In this document: one piece after another, positions 1 to 10,500 of the stretch | How positions within the stretch are numbered: the first letter of the stretch is position 1 | Layout: each line of letters begins with the position of its first letter | Origin: Gammaproteobacteria bacterium | Lineage (GTDB): Bacteria > Pseudomonadota > Gammaproteobacteria > Enterobacterales > Alteromonadaceae | Direction: 5' to 3' | NCBI GenBank assembly: GCA_018826295.1 | Contig: JAHJZX010000055.1 | Coordinates: 1 to 64,000, forward strand | Length of the DNA stretch: 64,000 nt | The notes under the pieces: model-generated | Seen by the model: only the letters and a program-made list of their open reading frames with translations | The model's database searches: none | Told to the model about the DNA's origin: nothing | Made by a program: the position numbers and the translations under genes

Positions 1-30
1 CGCCTGCGTCAGTTTGCTGCAAATCAAAAT

Positions 31-65
31 GAAAAAACCCGCTTTGGTGTTAACCTTAGCGGGTT
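31..65 (-). terminator. Rho-independent terminator after tRNA-Arg
   Basis: On the minus strand an 8-bp perfect stem (AACCCGCT / AGCGGGTT) with a 14-nt loop is followed by a run of T residues (complement of the A run at 32-37). It lies 10 bp beyond the CCA end of tRNA-Arg and would end the tRNA transcript. Confidence 0.8.
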
Positions 66-74
66 CTTCGAAGA

Positions 75-151
75 TGGCGGACGCAGGAGGATTCGAACCT
101 CCGACCGCTCGGTTCGTAGCCGAGTACTCTATCCAGCTGAGCTATGCGTCC
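75..151 (-). tRNA. tRNA-Arg (anticodon ACG)
   Basis: The 77-nt gene begins GGACGCA and ends TGCGTCC-G-CCA, so the acceptor stem pairs perfectly and the CCA is encoded. The anticodon arm is CTCGG-CTACGAA-CCGAG, which gives anticodon ACG, normally deaminated to ICG to read CGU/CGC/CGA. The T-loop GGTTCGAATCC is standard. It sits 13 bp downstream of tRNA-Ser and is probably cotranscribed with it, as in the serV-argV cluster next to csrA in enterobacteria. Confidence 0.97.
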
Positions 152-164
152 GGTCTAATAAAAA

Positions 165-254
165 TGGCGGAGAAAGAGGGATTCGAACCCTCGATAGAGT
201 TTCCCCTATACACCCTTAGCAGGGGTGCGCCTTCAGCCACTCGGCCATTTCTCC
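165..254 (-). tRNA. tRNA-Ser (anticodon GCT)
   Basis: This 90-nt class II tRNA has a 7-bp acceptor stem (GGAGAAA / TTTCTCC), discriminator G and encoded CCA. The anticodon loop CTGCTAA gives GCT, reading AGC/AGU. A long variable arm precedes the T arm, as expected for tRNA-Ser. It is the first gene of a two-tRNA transcript with its own promoter just upstream. Confidence 0.97.
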
Positions 255-273
255 GCTCTGTGTTGCGGCGTGT

Positions 274-301
274 ATATTAATGTCTCAGGAAAATAAGTCA
301 A
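274..301 (-). promoter_or_regulatory. Promoter of the tRNA-Ser/tRNA-Arg transcript
   Basis: On the minus strand TTGACT (complement of 296-301) is followed after 16 bp by TAATAT (complement of 274-279). Transcription would start about 13 nt before the tRNA-Ser 5' end. The bases after the -10 are GC-rich (ACGCCGC), like the discriminator of stringently controlled stable-RNA promoters. Called by eye. Confidence 0.6.
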
Positions 302-419
302 ACAATTTTTGGAACCGGGCCAACTGTTTGCTGACCTTTTAAGCAACTCACCGTGTTTTAGTCATAAAACGTACAAAAACGGTATATTTGATCTACTAAG
401 CGCAGATAAAACAACAAAA

Positions 420-620
420 CTAGTCGTCTTCACCATAAGTCGAGCCAGAAGTACCTTTTTCTGCCTGTATCCGCATATAAATTTCTTCACGGTGTACAGA
501 AACATCTTTTGGTGCGTTAACACCAATACGTACCTGATTACCTTTAACGCCCAGTACCGTTACGGTAACTTCATCACCGATCATCAGTGTCTCACCAACA
601 CGACGAGTAAGAATTAGCAT
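420..620 (-). CDS. csrA: Carbon storage regulator CsrA
   Basis: CsrA is a dimeric RNA-binding protein that binds GGA motifs in mRNA leaders and controls translation or stability of transcripts for carbon storage, motility, biofilm and secretion. The 66-aa product starts [16 protein letters not shown] and contains the RNA-binding C-terminal strand segment VHREEIY, as in E. coli CsrA (61 aa), with a slightly longer tail. The open frame extends upstream to 743, but the ATG at 620 matches the family start and is preceded by AAGGAG at suitable spacing. It lies between alaS and tRNA-Ser/Arg, the conserved gammaproteobacterial arrangement. It is the only global post-transcriptional regulator visible here. 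Confidence 0.97.
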   Translation of the reverse strand: MLILTRRVGETLMIGDEVTVTVLGVKGNQVRIGVNAPKDVSVHREEIYMRIQAEKGTSGSTYGEDD

Positions 621-870
621 TCGTTTGCTCCTTGTTCCTTTTTCCCAGCGTGACCCACACCGGTATACACTAAAGCGCCGTATCATAACCCAGCAGACTT
701 GCCGATTAAAAGTAAGGCACTTAAATAAATGATATCTTATCACAGCAATTTTGCTGTCTTAGCGGCGTATTGTAACAATCTGTACGCCGTTTCCGGCAAA
801 TAATCGATACTTCACCGCAACGGTAAGGCAAACAGCCGTTTAAAACAACAGTCAGGCCGGTTTGTCAGAC

Positions 871-895
871 AACAAAAAAGGGCGCATGCGCCCTT
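871..895 (-). terminator. Rho-independent terminator after alaS
   Basis: A perfect 18-bp palindrome (878-895, AAGGGCGCA / TGCGCCCTT) is followed on the minus strand by six T residues and GTT. It lies 23 bp past the alaS stop codon and separates alaS from csrA. Confidence 0.85.
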
Positions 896-917
896 CTCTG
901 ACAACATAAAAAGCAGT

Positions 918-3542
918 TTAGCTCAATTTTTCACGGATATAGCTATTTGCTTCAGTTACTACCTGAGGCAGCGCAGCGACATCAGTACCGCCAGCCTGAG
1001 CCATATCTGGCCGGCCGCCGCCTTTGCCGCCCAGCTTTTGTGCCGCCCAGCCGACTAATTGCCCGGCATGCACCTTGTCAGTTAAATCGGCACTAACACC
1101 GGCAATCAGGCTGATTTTATCTTCATTCACCGTTGCCAGCAGGATCACCGCCGGGCTTAACTGATTTTTCAGCTCATCAAGCATAGTGCGCAGCGCTTTT
1201 GGATCGGTAGCCGGTAATTGGGTAACCAGTACATTAGCACCGGCAATCTGCTCGGCTTGCTGCAATAATGACGCACCGGCCTGGCTGGCCATTTTTGCTT
1301 TTAACTGTTCAATGTCTTTTTCCAGCTGCCGGCTGCGGTCCAGCGTTTGCTGCACCCGCTCAGCAATGCTGAACACATCACCTTTTAACGCGCCGGCAAC
1401 CGCCTGCGCTTGTTGCTCCAGTTGCTGCACAAAGGCGACCGCGCCGGCACCGCTGACCGCTTCAATCCGGCGCACGCCAGAGGCAATACCGGCTTCAGAG
1501 ACAATTTTAATCAGGCCAATGTCGCCGGTACGCTCAACATGGGTACCACCACATAATTCGATGGAAAAATCGCCCATCGACAGCACCCGTACTTCATCGT
1601 CGTATTTCTCGCCAAACAGCGCCATAGCACCGGCGGCTTTGGCGTCGTCAATTGGCATAACCCGGGTTTGCAATTGCAGATTTAACTGCACCTGTTCATT
1701 AACCATGCTTTCAATAGTACGCAGCTCTGCGCTTGTTACCGCTTCAAAATGGCTAAAATCAAACCGCAATCTGTCAGGGCCAACCAGCGAGCCTTTTTGC
1801 GTAACGTGCTCACCTAACACCTGGCGCAGCGCAGCATGCAGCAAATGCGTGGCAGAGTGATTACGCTTAATGGCGCTGCGGCGCGCAGCATCCACCCTGG
1901 CTTCAACTTTGGCGCCAACCGCCAGCTTGCCGCTAAGCTTACCTTTATGTGCAAATGCTTTGGCTACTTTAATGGTGTCGCTAACAGTAAACACCGAGCC
2001 ATCGGCCAGAGTTAAACTACCGGTATCGCCCATCTGGCCGCCCGATTCAGCATAAAACGGCGTTTGGTCCAGAATAATTAAGGCTTCTTCATTGTCGCCC
2101 AGGCTGTCACAATGCTTGCCGTCACGCAGTATTTCTACCACGGCTGCATTGCCAAACTCATGTTGGTAACCGGTAAACACAGTTTGCTGGATTGATGTCA
2201 GCGCTGCATTGTAATCGGCACCAAAATTAGACGCCTGCTGGGCGCGTTTGCGCTGCTCTGCCATGGCGGCATCAAAACCGGCCTGATCAATTGTCAGATT
2301 ACGCTCGCGAGCCACATCGTTAGTTAAATCAACCGGGAAACCATAGGTGTCGTACAGTTTAAACACCAGATCGCCGGGTAACTCGCTACCCGTTAAGCCA
2401 GCCAGGGCTTCTTCCAGAATGGCCAGTCCACGCTCCAGCGTTTTGCCAAACTGTTCTTCTTCCAGCTTCAGTACTTTTTCAACTACGGCTTGTTTGGCGG
2501 CCAGCTCCGGATAGGCCTCGCCCATCTGTGCCACTAAGGCCGACACCAGTTTGTAAAAGAATGCTCCTTTGGCGCCCAGTTTATTACCATGGCGTACCGC
2601 ACGGCGCACAATACGGCGCAATACATAGCCACGCCCTTCGTTGGAAGGCTGCACGCCATCAACAATTAAAAAGGCACAGCTACGGATATGGTCCGCTACC
2701 ACGCGTAACGATTTGTCGGCTAAATCTGTGGCACCGGTCACGTCTGCTGCCGCTTTAATCAAGGCAACAAAGGTATCGATTTCGTAGTTGCTGTGCACGT
2801 GCTGCAAAATAGCGGCTATACGCTCCAACCCCATACCTGTGTCTACGCTGGGTTTTGGCAGAGGCTCCATCCGGCCATCACTGTGGCGGTTAAACTGCAT
2901 AAAGACGATATTCCAGATCTCGATATAACGGTCACCGTCTTCTTCAGCTGAACCTGGCGGGCCGCCCCAGATATGTTCACCGTGGTCATAGAAAATCTCG
3001 GTACAGGGGCCACAAGGGCCAGTGTCACCCATAGCCCAGAAGTTGTCCGACGCATAAGGCGCGCCTTTATTGTCACCAATGCGGATAATACGCTCTGCCG
3101 GCACACCTACGTCGTTTAACCAGATGTTGTACGCTTCGTCATCGGTTTCGTATACGGTTACCCACAGTTTGTCTTTTGGTAGCTTCACCACGACGGTTAA
3201 AAACTCCCAGGCATAGGCGATAGCATCTTGCTTAAAGTAATCACCAAAGCTGAAGTTACCCAGCATTTCAAAGAAGGTGTGGTGACGTGCGGTATAACCG
3301 ACGTTTTCCAAATCATTATGCTTACCGCCAGCCCGGACACAGCGCTGGGCTGACACGGCACGGTTGTAACTGCGTGGGTCCTGGCCGAGAAACACGTCCT
3401 TAAACTGCACCATACCCGCATTGGTAAACAACAAGGTGGCATCGTTACCCGGGATCAGCGAGCTGCTGGAAACGACCTGATGCTGTTTGCTGGCAAAAAA
3501 ATCTAAAAAGGCGTGCCTGATACCGGCCGATGTCATAGTCAT
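918..3542 (-). CDS. alaS: Alanine--tRNA ligase
   Basis: This cytosolic class II synthetase charges tRNA-Ala. At 874 aa it matches the E. coli enzyme. The N-terminal catalytic core is clear ([20 protein letters not shown], motif 1 region), and the editing and C-terminal parts show the zinc-site motifs HSATHLLH (about residue 560) and CGGTHV. The C-Ala oligomerisation domain with the Gly-rich tail [12 protein letters not shown] is present. ATG at 3542 is chosen over ATG at 3536 because AGGA lies 7 nt before the former. It follows recX by 24 bp, so a membrane protein-recX-alaS transcript is likely, ending at the terminator at 871-895. Confidence 0.98.
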   Translation of the reverse strand: MTMTSAGIRHAFLDFFASKQHQVVSSSSLIPGNDATLLFTNAGMVQFKDVFLGQDPRSYNRAVSAQRCVRAGGKHNDLENVGYTARHHTFFEMLGNFSFGDYFKQDAIAYAWEFLTVVVKLPKDKLWVTVYETDDEAYNIWLNDVGVPAERIIRIGDNKGAPYASDNFWAMGDTGPCGPCTEIFYDHGEHIWGGPPGSAEEDGDRYIEIWNIVFMQFNRHSDGRMEPLPKPSVDTGMGLERIAAILQHVHSNYEIDTFVALIKAAADVTGATDLADKSLRVVADHIRSCAFLIVDGVQPSNEGRGYVLRRIVRRAVRHGNKLGAKGAFFYKLVSALVAQMGEAYPELAAKQAVVEKVLKLEEEQFGKTLERGLAILEEALAGLTGSELPGDLVFKLYDTYGFPVDLTNDVARERNLTIDQAGFDAAMAEQRKRAQQASNFGADYNAALTSIQQTVFTGYQHEFGNAAVVEILRDGKHCDSLGDNEEALIILDQTPFYAESGGQMGDTGSLTLADGSVFTVSDTIKVAKAFAHKGKLSGKLAVGAKVEARVDAARRSAIKRNHSATHLLHAALRQVLGEHVTQKGSLVGPDRLRFDFSHFEAVTSAELRTIESMVNEQVQLNLQLQTRVMPIDDAKAAGAMALFGEKYDDEVRVLSMGDFSIELCGGTHVERTGDIGLIKIVSEAGIASGVRRIEAVSGAGAVAFVQQLEQQAQAVAGALKGDVFSIAERVQQTLDRSRQLEKDIEQLKAKMASQAGASLLQQAEQIAGANVLVTQLPATDPKALRTMLDELKNQLSPAVILLATVNEDKISLIAGVSADLTDKVHAGQLVGWAAQKLGGKGGGRPDMAQAGGTDVAALPQVVTEANSYIREKLS

Positions 3543-3566
3543 GGAAAAATCCTGTCCGCTTGAGTA

Positions 3567-4013
3567 TTACTCTGTTTGATTAATGGCAAATTGAATTTGT
3601 TCGTTACTAAAGCCACGGCGCTGCATATACGCCATGCGTTTAAATTTGTCTTTATATTCCGTTACGGCGGTTTGGCCGTATTTTTTCCGGTATTGCTGCT
3701 GTGCTAAGGCAAACCAGTCTATTTCAAGCTCTGCCGCACACAGCTCTACTTGTTCACGGCTGATATTCTGTTGCCGGCATTCTTGCACTATATAAGCCAA
3801 ACCATAGCCTTTATTGGCCCGGCTACGCAGTAGCATACTAATAAACCGCTGTTGATTCAGATAGTTTTCTGCCTTACACCAGGCAATAACCTGAGCAATA
3901 GCACCGGCTTCTGCGCCCTGGCGAGCCAACCGCTGGCTCAGCTGACTTTCGCTGTAATCGCGCCGGCTCAGCCAATTCAAAGCTGTGCGTTTTAGTTCAG
4001 CCAGGTCAGTCAC
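3567..4013 (-). CDS. recX: Regulatory protein RecX
   Basis: RecX binds RecA filaments and limits their extension and ATPase/co-protease activity. The 148-aa protein has the alpha-helical RecX repeats: ALNWLSRRDYSESQLSQRL near the start, YLNQQRFISMLLRSRANKGYG (residues about 50-70) and KRMAYMQRRGFSNEQIQFAI at the end, all family signatures. In most gammaproteobacteria recX lies directly after recA; here the gene before it, 2 bp away, is an unrelated membrane protein and recA is not in the window. The recX-alaS order is retained. The gene appears intact. Confidence 0.93.
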   Translation of the reverse strand: MTDLAELKRTALNWLSRRDYSESQLSQRLARQGAEAGAIAQVIAWCKAENYLNQQRFISMLLRSRANKGYGLAYIVQECRQQNISREQVELCAAELEIDWFALAQQQYRKKYGQTAVTEYKDKFKRMAYMQRRGFSNEQIQFAINQTE

Positions 4014-4015
4014 GG

Positions 4016-4741
4016 CTACACTTCCAGCACGGCTTCATCAGTGGGTTTGATCTGCAAGGCAAAAAGCTCATTAAACGATAAAAAGAATGCAATATGCAGC
4101 AGCGGAAGCACCACTATTAAGCCAATAAAATACGTAGGCATGGTAAGCATTATCAGCAGCATACTCAAGAGGCTGAACAGCGCCAATGGCGTTATATTAC
4201 GCCAACACGCAGCAAAGCTGGCTTGCATAATTGCCAGCACACTGCGCTCTTGCAGGAAATAGGCTATCGCCACCGAATAGGCAAATATCATTTTAGTTAA
4301 GCTAAACCAGACGGCAAACAGCAACACCGCCGGCATACTAATACTGCCGTTGATAACTTGCTGCTGCAGCAGGGCATAAAGATAAATCAGCGGGATAGAA
4401 ACAAATAACTCTGCCAGCGCCAGGCGGATAAAAACCGGCCGGCAGCCTGGCTCTTTAAACGGCTGGTACAGCCCCAATAAGCTAATGGGCTTTTTTTGCT
4501 GCACCGCTACAATGCTTTTATAAACACCAGCAGTAAGAAACGGCATAGCTAACACGCCAATAAAGGTTGTTACAGGCGGTAGCATCATGCTTAGCAACAT
4601 AAAACCAGCCATATGCAGGTACATCAACAGCCATACCGCGGGTGCCTGCATCAGGATTTGCCAGCTTTGCTTTAACCAAGCCAAAGCTGCCAGCGCCGGC
4701 GCCCGTCTTATTACTAGTTTTACTTTAAACTGCTTTTCCAC
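4016..4741 (-). CDS. Polytopic inner-membrane protein, BPSS1780/YciC-like
   Basis: The 241-aa product is mostly hydrophobic with about six membrane segments (for example 45-75 MLLSMMLPPVTTFIGVLAMP and 180-215 PLALFSLLSMLLIMLTM). The opening LAALAWLKQSWQILMQAPAV resembles the start of the BPSS1780 family of uncharacterised membrane proteins (WLKQGW..F...P). No catalytic or transport motif is visible. It ends 2 bp before recX, so the two are probably cotranslated. Family assignment is from memory of the pattern; function unknown. Confidence 0.6.
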   Translation of the reverse strand: MEKQFKVKLVIRRAPALAALAWLKQSWQILMQAPAVWLLMYLHMAGFMLLSMMLPPVTTFIGVLAMPFLTAGVYKSIVAVQQKKPISLLGLYQPFKEPGCRPVFIRLALAELFVSIPLIYLYALLQQQVINGSISMPAVLLFAVWFSLTKMIFAYSVAIAYFLQERSVLAIMQASFAACWRNITPLALFSLLSMLLIMLTMPTYFIGLIVVLPLLHIAFFLSFNELFALQIKPTDEAVLEV

Positions 4742-4850
4742 CGTTACTCCGCATTGTTTGCCCGCAGCACTTAATGCACTGGCGGCTAATGATACTGCAA
4801 AACGGCGTAAATTAAGAGTGCCGGCATTGGCTGCAACGGCGGTAATTGCC

Positions 4851-6824
4851 TTAGTTTTTGTCTGGCTGCAATTCTTTTAACAAACTGCGGCCAGCGTCGC
4901 TTTGTTGCAAATGCCAGCGAATAAAGCGGTTATCAACATGCACTGCCCGGCTAAGCTCTGCCTCATAGTGCCAGTTAGCCAGCAAACGCTGCCCGGCACC
5001 GGCATACATAAGGCCCACTACCTGGCCCTGACGGTTAAACGTAGGCGCACCGGTTACTTCTCCGCAACTGTCTACACTGGATAAAAAGTTGGCATGAACA
5101 CTGTCATTTTTACCATCGACACTATGTTGCAGACGGCTGAAGGGTAAATACAACACGGCATCTTGTGGCTGGTAACCACTTATCTCGCCAACACTAAAGC
5201 GTAAATCGCCGTTAGCTTCGGCATAGGTTGGCTTACTATTGGCATCATTGTACGCCATGATGACTTCCATCAGCGCTGCTCTGGCCTGCTCCAGTTGCAC
5301 CGCCAACTGTTGACGTTGCCCGGCCAGTTGTTGTGTGGTGTCCTGCATGGCCACGGCAAAATTGATCAGCGGATCGTCGCTGTCAGCAAAAGCCTTGCTG
5401 TCGGCATCAAGCCATGCCAGGCGACTGGTGCTGCGGGTCAGGCCGGTTAGGCGATAGATCGCTGACAATTTGTGCCGCACAATTTCGCGGTTAAAGCCAT
5501 CGCTAAGGGCAAAATACTGATCCAGCGCCGGCAGACGCAAAGTCTGCGGCAGCTCCGAATATAACTCGAGAAAATGCAGCGCCAATGTCTGATCAACCCT
5601 GGCATCAAAGCTGGCATCAAGCTGCGTCATTTGCTGTTGCAGCTTGTTGCGGTGCTTAGCACGGCTTTGCTTATCGGCCGCCAGCGCATGCTGATACAAC
5701 TGCAAGGCTAACGCCGGCAATCTGGCATAATACAAATTCTCCAATACCTGATCGCGCAGCATCAGTTGCTGATGCTGTAACTGCAATTGGCGAAAACGTT
5801 CTATGGCAGCACCATAAAGTTGCTGCCGTACCGGGCTGGCATTTATCCAGTCACGGATCTGCTGTTGCTTCTGTTGCCGCCTGGCAATCATCTGCCCTTG
5901 CTGATACTCCTGCAACATCGCCTGCCGGTGCCGGTGCTGGCTGGCCAACTCTGTTTGCAGCGCTAACGTTGCATCGGGTTGTAGCTTATTCAGCTCGTCC
6001 AGCACCGCCATGGTACGTTTGGATTGTGCTTGCGCCTGCGGATACAGTTGTTCAAATAAAAACTGCAGTTCTTCGACAGAGCTATAACGCTGGCTTTGCG
6101 GCACAAAATCGGGCACTAACACTTTTTGCTGTTCTGTCACACCGTCAAACGTCATGCGGCTGTATGGTAAAGCGGCAGCCTGGCCATCCGGTTGATAGAC
6201 CCTCAGCAGAGCAAAGTCAGCATCATAGCGGGGCCAATGATTGTCGTCCTGCTGCGGCACATGCTGTGGCGGCAAATACACCAGCCGGACATCAGAAAAC
6301 GGCTGATAATACTGCAAGGCAAACTGCAAACCATAATGCAGCTTGTTTAGCCGGCAAAGGCGTCCCTGTTGCTGACAGCGGTTTAATAATTCCTGCTCCA
6401 GCTCAGACAAACGCTCAGAGCGGGCAAGGTCATTCGTGGTTTCATTCAGCTGGCGGTTTATCGCTACGGTTACGTCTTGCTGCTCTGTTGGCTGATATAT
6501 CGTTAACCCAGCCAGACGAGCTTCATGTTGCGCTTGGGCCACGGCAAAACCGTTAGCCAGCTCTGCTGTTAAATAAGGCGTGATACAACGCGCGCTGGTA
6601 AGCAGCAAGCCATCAGCTGACACGAACACCGCACTGCACTGCCCCAGTTTTACTACCGAGTGGCGAATGCTATTGAGCGCAACGATATTGTTTGGCTGTT
6701 CAAATTGGGCTTGCGACCTGACATTGTCGCCAGACAACTGTCCTGGCAACCAAAATCCTTCGCCGGCCTGCACATTGCAGCCACTAAACCCGCATAACAG
6801 CGCTACAGCTAGTAATATTCTCAT
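4851..6824 (-). CDS. S46-family peptidase homologue lacking catalytic His and Ser
   Basis: Secreted 657-aa protein with a signal peptide (MRILLAVALLCGFSGC, a weak lipobox). It has the overall plan of S46 dipeptidyl-peptidases (DPP7/DPP11): GFWLPGQL near the mature N terminus, a first half-domain FVSADGLLLTSARC, the central NHWPRYDADFALLRVY carrying the family Asp, a long Gln-rich helical insert, and the C-terminal VVGLMYAGA ... AVHVDNRFIRW. In active enzymes the first motif is TNHHC and the second GNSGSP. Here they read TSARC (residues 76-80) and VTGAP (Thr591), so the catalytic His is gone and Ser is replaced by Thr. It is probably a non-peptidase relative acting in the periplasm. A GTG at 6848 is an alternative start; ATG at 6824 gives the better signal peptide. 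Confidence 0.75.
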   Translation of the reverse strand: MRILLAVALLCGFSGCNVQAGEGFWLPGQLSGDNVRSQAQFEQPNNIVALNSIRHSVVKLGQCSAVFVSADGLLLTSARCITPYLTAELANGFAVAQAQHEARLAGLTIYQPTEQQDVTVAINRQLNETTNDLARSERLSELEQELLNRCQQQGRLCRLNKLHYGLQFALQYYQPFSDVRLVYLPPQHVPQQDDNHWPRYDADFALLRVYQPDGQAAALPYSRMTFDGVTEQQKVLVPDFVPQSQRYSSVEELQFLFEQLYPQAQAQSKRTMAVLDELNKLQPDATLALQTELASQHRHRQAMLQEYQQGQMIARRQQKQQQIRDWINASPVRQQLYGAAIERFRQLQLQHQQLMLRDQVLENLYYARLPALALQLYQHALAADKQSRAKHRNKLQQQMTQLDASFDARVDQTLALHFLELYSELPQTLRLPALDQYFALSDGFNREIVRHKLSAIYRLTGLTRSTSRLAWLDADSKAFADSDDPLINFAVAMQDTTQQLAGQRQQLAVQLEQARAALMEVIMAYNDANSKPTYAEANGDLRFSVGEISGYQPQDAVLYLPFSRLQHSVDGKNDSVHANFLSSVDSCGEVTGAPTFNRQGQVVGLMYAGAGQRLLANWHYEAELSRAVHVDNRFIRWHLQQSDAGRSLLKELQPDKN

Positions 6825-6955
6825 ACTCTGGTATTGATAAAGTTTCACCGGCGCACGCTACCACAACAAAGCCTCCGGCTTATCCTGCTTGCGGTAAAGC
6901 ACCATAATTTGCGACCACTGCCACTGACAGCGCTGACAAAAATCCGCGCCAGAGC

Positions 6956-6983
6956 TTGATATCTGCCCTGTTGTCCGCATAAT
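6956..6983 (+). promoter_or_regulatory. Putative sigma-70 promoter of the YqhA-family gene
   Basis: TTGATA (6956-6961), 16-bp spacer, CATAAT (6978-6983); each hexamer matches consensus at five of six positions. It places the start of transcription about 20 nt before the ATG at 7012, in the divergent gap with the S46-like gene. Confidence 0.45.
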
Positions 6984-7011
6984 ACGGCGACGGTTCTGCA
7001 CGGAAAATGTT

Positions 7012-7500
7012 ATGGAAAATTTTATTGAGAAACTGATGTATTCATCGCGCTGGATCATGGCACCAATTTATCTGGGACTCAGCCTGGCGCTGCTGGCGTT
7101 GGGCATTAAGTTCTTTCAGGAAGTGTTTCATATCATCCCTATTATCCTCAGCATGAAAGAGGTCGAGCTGATCCTGGTCGTACTGTCATTAATTGATATA
7201 GCACTGGTTGGCGGCCTGATAGTGATGGTGATGTTTTCCGGCTACGAAAACTTCGTGTCCCGCCTCGACTTAGAAGGCAATGACGACAAACTTAGCTGGC
7301 TGGGTAAACTGGATTCCGGCTCACTGAAAAACAAAGTTGCCGCCTCTATCGTCGCTATTTCATCTATTCATCTGCTAAAGGTATTTATGAATACCGAAAG
7401 TATCGCTAACGATAAAATTATGTGGTATTTGCTAATTCATATTACCTTTGTATTGTCCGCATTTGCGATGGGCTATCTGGATAAAGTGCTGCGTAAATAA
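7012..7500 (+). CDS. yqhA: UPF0114 / YqhA family membrane protein
   Basis: The 162-aa protein has three or four membrane helices and the family signatures [13 protein letters not shown] at the N terminus, [21 protein letters not shown] in the second helical hairpin, [12 protein letters not shown] after it, and a C-terminal helix ending [10 protein letters not shown]. This matches the TIGR00645/UPF0114 family, including E. coli YqhA, whose role is not established. GGAAAATGTT precedes the ATG. It is divergent from the S46-like gene and 49 bp upstream of the hybrid kinase, on the same strand. Confidence 0.9.
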   Translation: MENFIEKLMYSSRWIMAPIYLGLSLALLALGIKFFQEVFHIIPIILSMKEVELILVVLSLIDIALVGGLIVMVMFSGYENFVSRLDLEGNDDKLSWLGKLDSGSLKNKVAASIVAISSIHLLKVFMNTESIANDKIMWYLLIHITFVLSAFAMGYLDKVLRK

Positions 7501-7549
7501 CCTGGCGCTGTAACACGGGCGGTACTACTCGACATACAGGGGGTTGGGG

Positions 7550-10500
7550 GTGACGATTAAGCGGCTTGCAGCAACATTCGGCTGGCTAAGCATAGGCTTG
7601 CTGGCCTGTGCCTTTGCCTGGCGTGCAGCCGCGGCACAATACGGCACCCCGCTACTTAGCAACTTTAAGCCGAAAGACTACAATGGCGGCACGCAAAACT
7701 GGGCCATAGTGCAGGATAAACGCGGCTTGCTCTATGTCGGCAACAATGTCGGCGTACTGGAGTTTGATGGCGCCCAGTGGCGGATGATCCCCACCCGCAA
7801 TAAAGCCGTGGTGCGCTCGCTGGCTTTGGCCGACAGTGGCCGTATTTATGTCGGTTCAAAGGGCGAAATAGGCTACATTGACCCGACATTACCGCAAAAC
7901 CAACAATATATTTCACTGCTGTCAGCCGTACCCTCGCAATACCGGCAATTTCAGGATGTCAGGCAAACCTATGCCATGCCAGATGGTATTTATTTTTTTA
8001 GCCGGGACTATATTTTTCGTTACAACGAGCAAGACGCCGGCCAGGTTAAGGTATGGCGTAGCAACAGCACCTTTCTTAAAGCCTTTAAGTTAAATAACCG
8101 CTTGCTGGTGAAAGAAGAAAACACCGGCCTGCTGGAGCTGCACAACGATGATTTTAAGCTGTTGGCCGGCTCAGAGCCCTTTAGTCAGCTCAATTTATTT
8201 ATGCTGCAGCAGTTTGATGACAAGACACTGCTGGCCGCCAGCCGTGAGGGCAAATTATATCTTTTTGCCGATAAGCAGCTAACCCGCTGGCACACCAATA
8301 TTGACGAGGAATTGCAGCAGGCCCGCATTTATACTGGTATGCGGCTGGAAAATGGCGATTTTGCGCTCGGCAGCAGCCAGAATGGCTTATATATCGTCAG
8401 CGCCGATGCTCAGCTAAAAAGCCATATCAATAAGGCCTTTGGTTTAGTAGACCAAAACATCAGAGCCATGTATCAGGATCATCAGCAAGGTTTATGGCTG
8501 GCGCTGGACCACGGCTTAAGCCGTATTGATCTGGCAGCCGCTATTTCACAATACAACAGTGCCCATGGCCTGCAAGGCAATGTGCTGGCAATGCATCAGC
8601 ACCAAAATACCCTCTATGCCGGCACCAGCCTGGGCATGTTTCGCAAAGATCAACACAACCGCTTTAGCCTGATCCCCGGGCTGCAAAAACAAACCTGGGA
8701 CTTTGCCAGCTTTGACAACAATCTGCTTATTGCAAACAGCGCCGGTGTATACCGCTACGACGGTCAGCATGCCAGTTTGCTGCGCAGTTCAGCCCAGGCA
8801 TCTAAAGTGTTATATCCGTCACCGTTGCAGCCTGACCGGGTTTTTGTTGGCTTACAAGACGGCCTGGCCAGCATAAAACAACAGCCGGATGGCAGCTGGA
8901 CAGATGAAGGCCTGATCCCCGGCATTCAGGGCAACTTAAACAGCATACTGCAAACGGCAAACGGCGAAATCTGGCTCGGCACTCTGGCGCACGGCGTCTA
9001 TTTGTTGTCGTTGCCTGCAGGCTGGCCAGATAGCAACGGCCAGGTTGTGGTGCAGCATTTTAATAAAACAGACGGTTTACCCAGCAACAACCGCAACTCA
9101 GTACATTGGTATAAACAGCAGTTATTGTTCGCCACCGTGGCCGGCTTTTACCGGTTCGACAACCGGCAACAGCGGTTTTATCTTGACCCACAACTGGGCT
9201 CTGCTTTTAGCCACAGCCAGCCCTGGGTGCGTTACCCGCAGACAGACAAAAACAATAACCTCTGGCTGTTAACCTGGGACAACGATACCGGTAGCCGGCA
9301 GGCCGGCATGCTGCAGGCCGACGCTGCCGGTCAGTATCAATGGCAAGCCTCTGCGCTGCAGCCATTGCTGGATATACCACTGGATACGCTATTAATTGAT
9401 GAACAAAACGTAGTGTGGTTTGGCGGCGCTGAAGGTATTTTCCGCTTTGCCGGCAGCGAACACCGCAATCTGGCACCAAAACAACCACTGTTACGCCGCG
9501 TTCGCGCCCTGACCGGCGATGTGTTTTATCATGGCGGCGACTTACCGGCTAAGCTGGCGCTGAATGCCGGCCAAAACCAATTGCGGTTTGAATACGCCAG
9601 CCCGAATTACAGCCACCTGTTTTTGCCGCAATTTCAGGTAAAGTTACAGGGACATGACGACGACTGGTCGGGCTGGAACAACGAAATGTACCGCGATTAC
9701 ACCAACCTGCCCGCCGGTGATTATCAGTTTATGCTGCGCAGCCGCGATCATGCCGGTAACCAGCTATTATCAGCGCCGCTGACGATACACATTCCGGCGC
9801 CCTGGTATCTTTCCTCAGCCATGTTACTGCTTTATGGGTTATTAGTGTTGTTGGCCATCTACCTGTTGCTGAAAGGACGAACCTGGCAACTGGAGCAGGA
9901 GCAACAGCGGCTTACCGCACTGGTACAGCAGCACACGGCCCATTTAAAACAGACCATGCAACAATTGCAGCAGGCAAAACAGACTGCGGAAGCCGCTGCC
10001 CAGGCAAAAAGCGAATTTCTGGCCAATATGAGCCATGAGCTGCGTACGCCACTAAATGCAGTATTGGGCTTTGCTGAGCTGGCCCAACAAAGCCCGGAGC
10101 CACAACAGCAAATTGGCTATGTGGCAAAGATCCATGCTTCAGGAAAGATTTTATTAAGCATTATCAATGATATACTTGATTTCTCAAAAATAGAGGCCGG
10201 TAAACTTGAACTGGAATGCCAGCCTTTCAGCCTGCGCCGCATGCTGGAGCAGGTTAGCGATATGTTCAGCCTGCAACTGGCACAAAAACAACTGCACTTT
10301 GCCTTGCAACTGGACGCCAGCGTACCCGACAGCTTTAGCGGTGACAGCCTGCGGCTGAGTCAAATACTGATTAACCTGCTGGGCAATGCCATTAAATTTA
10401 CCGAGCGCGGCGCCATAACGCTTAACATCAGTGCCAGCAGCGCCCGGCAACATTGCCAATTGCATTTTGCTGTAACCGACACCGGTATAGGCATTAGCGA

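Noticed and set aside
1186-1860. 224-codon open frame on the plus strand opposite alaS
   Set aside because: It is antisense to a fully conserved part of alaS, has no ribosome site, and its Cys/Ser-rich product looks like a mirror of the coding strand.
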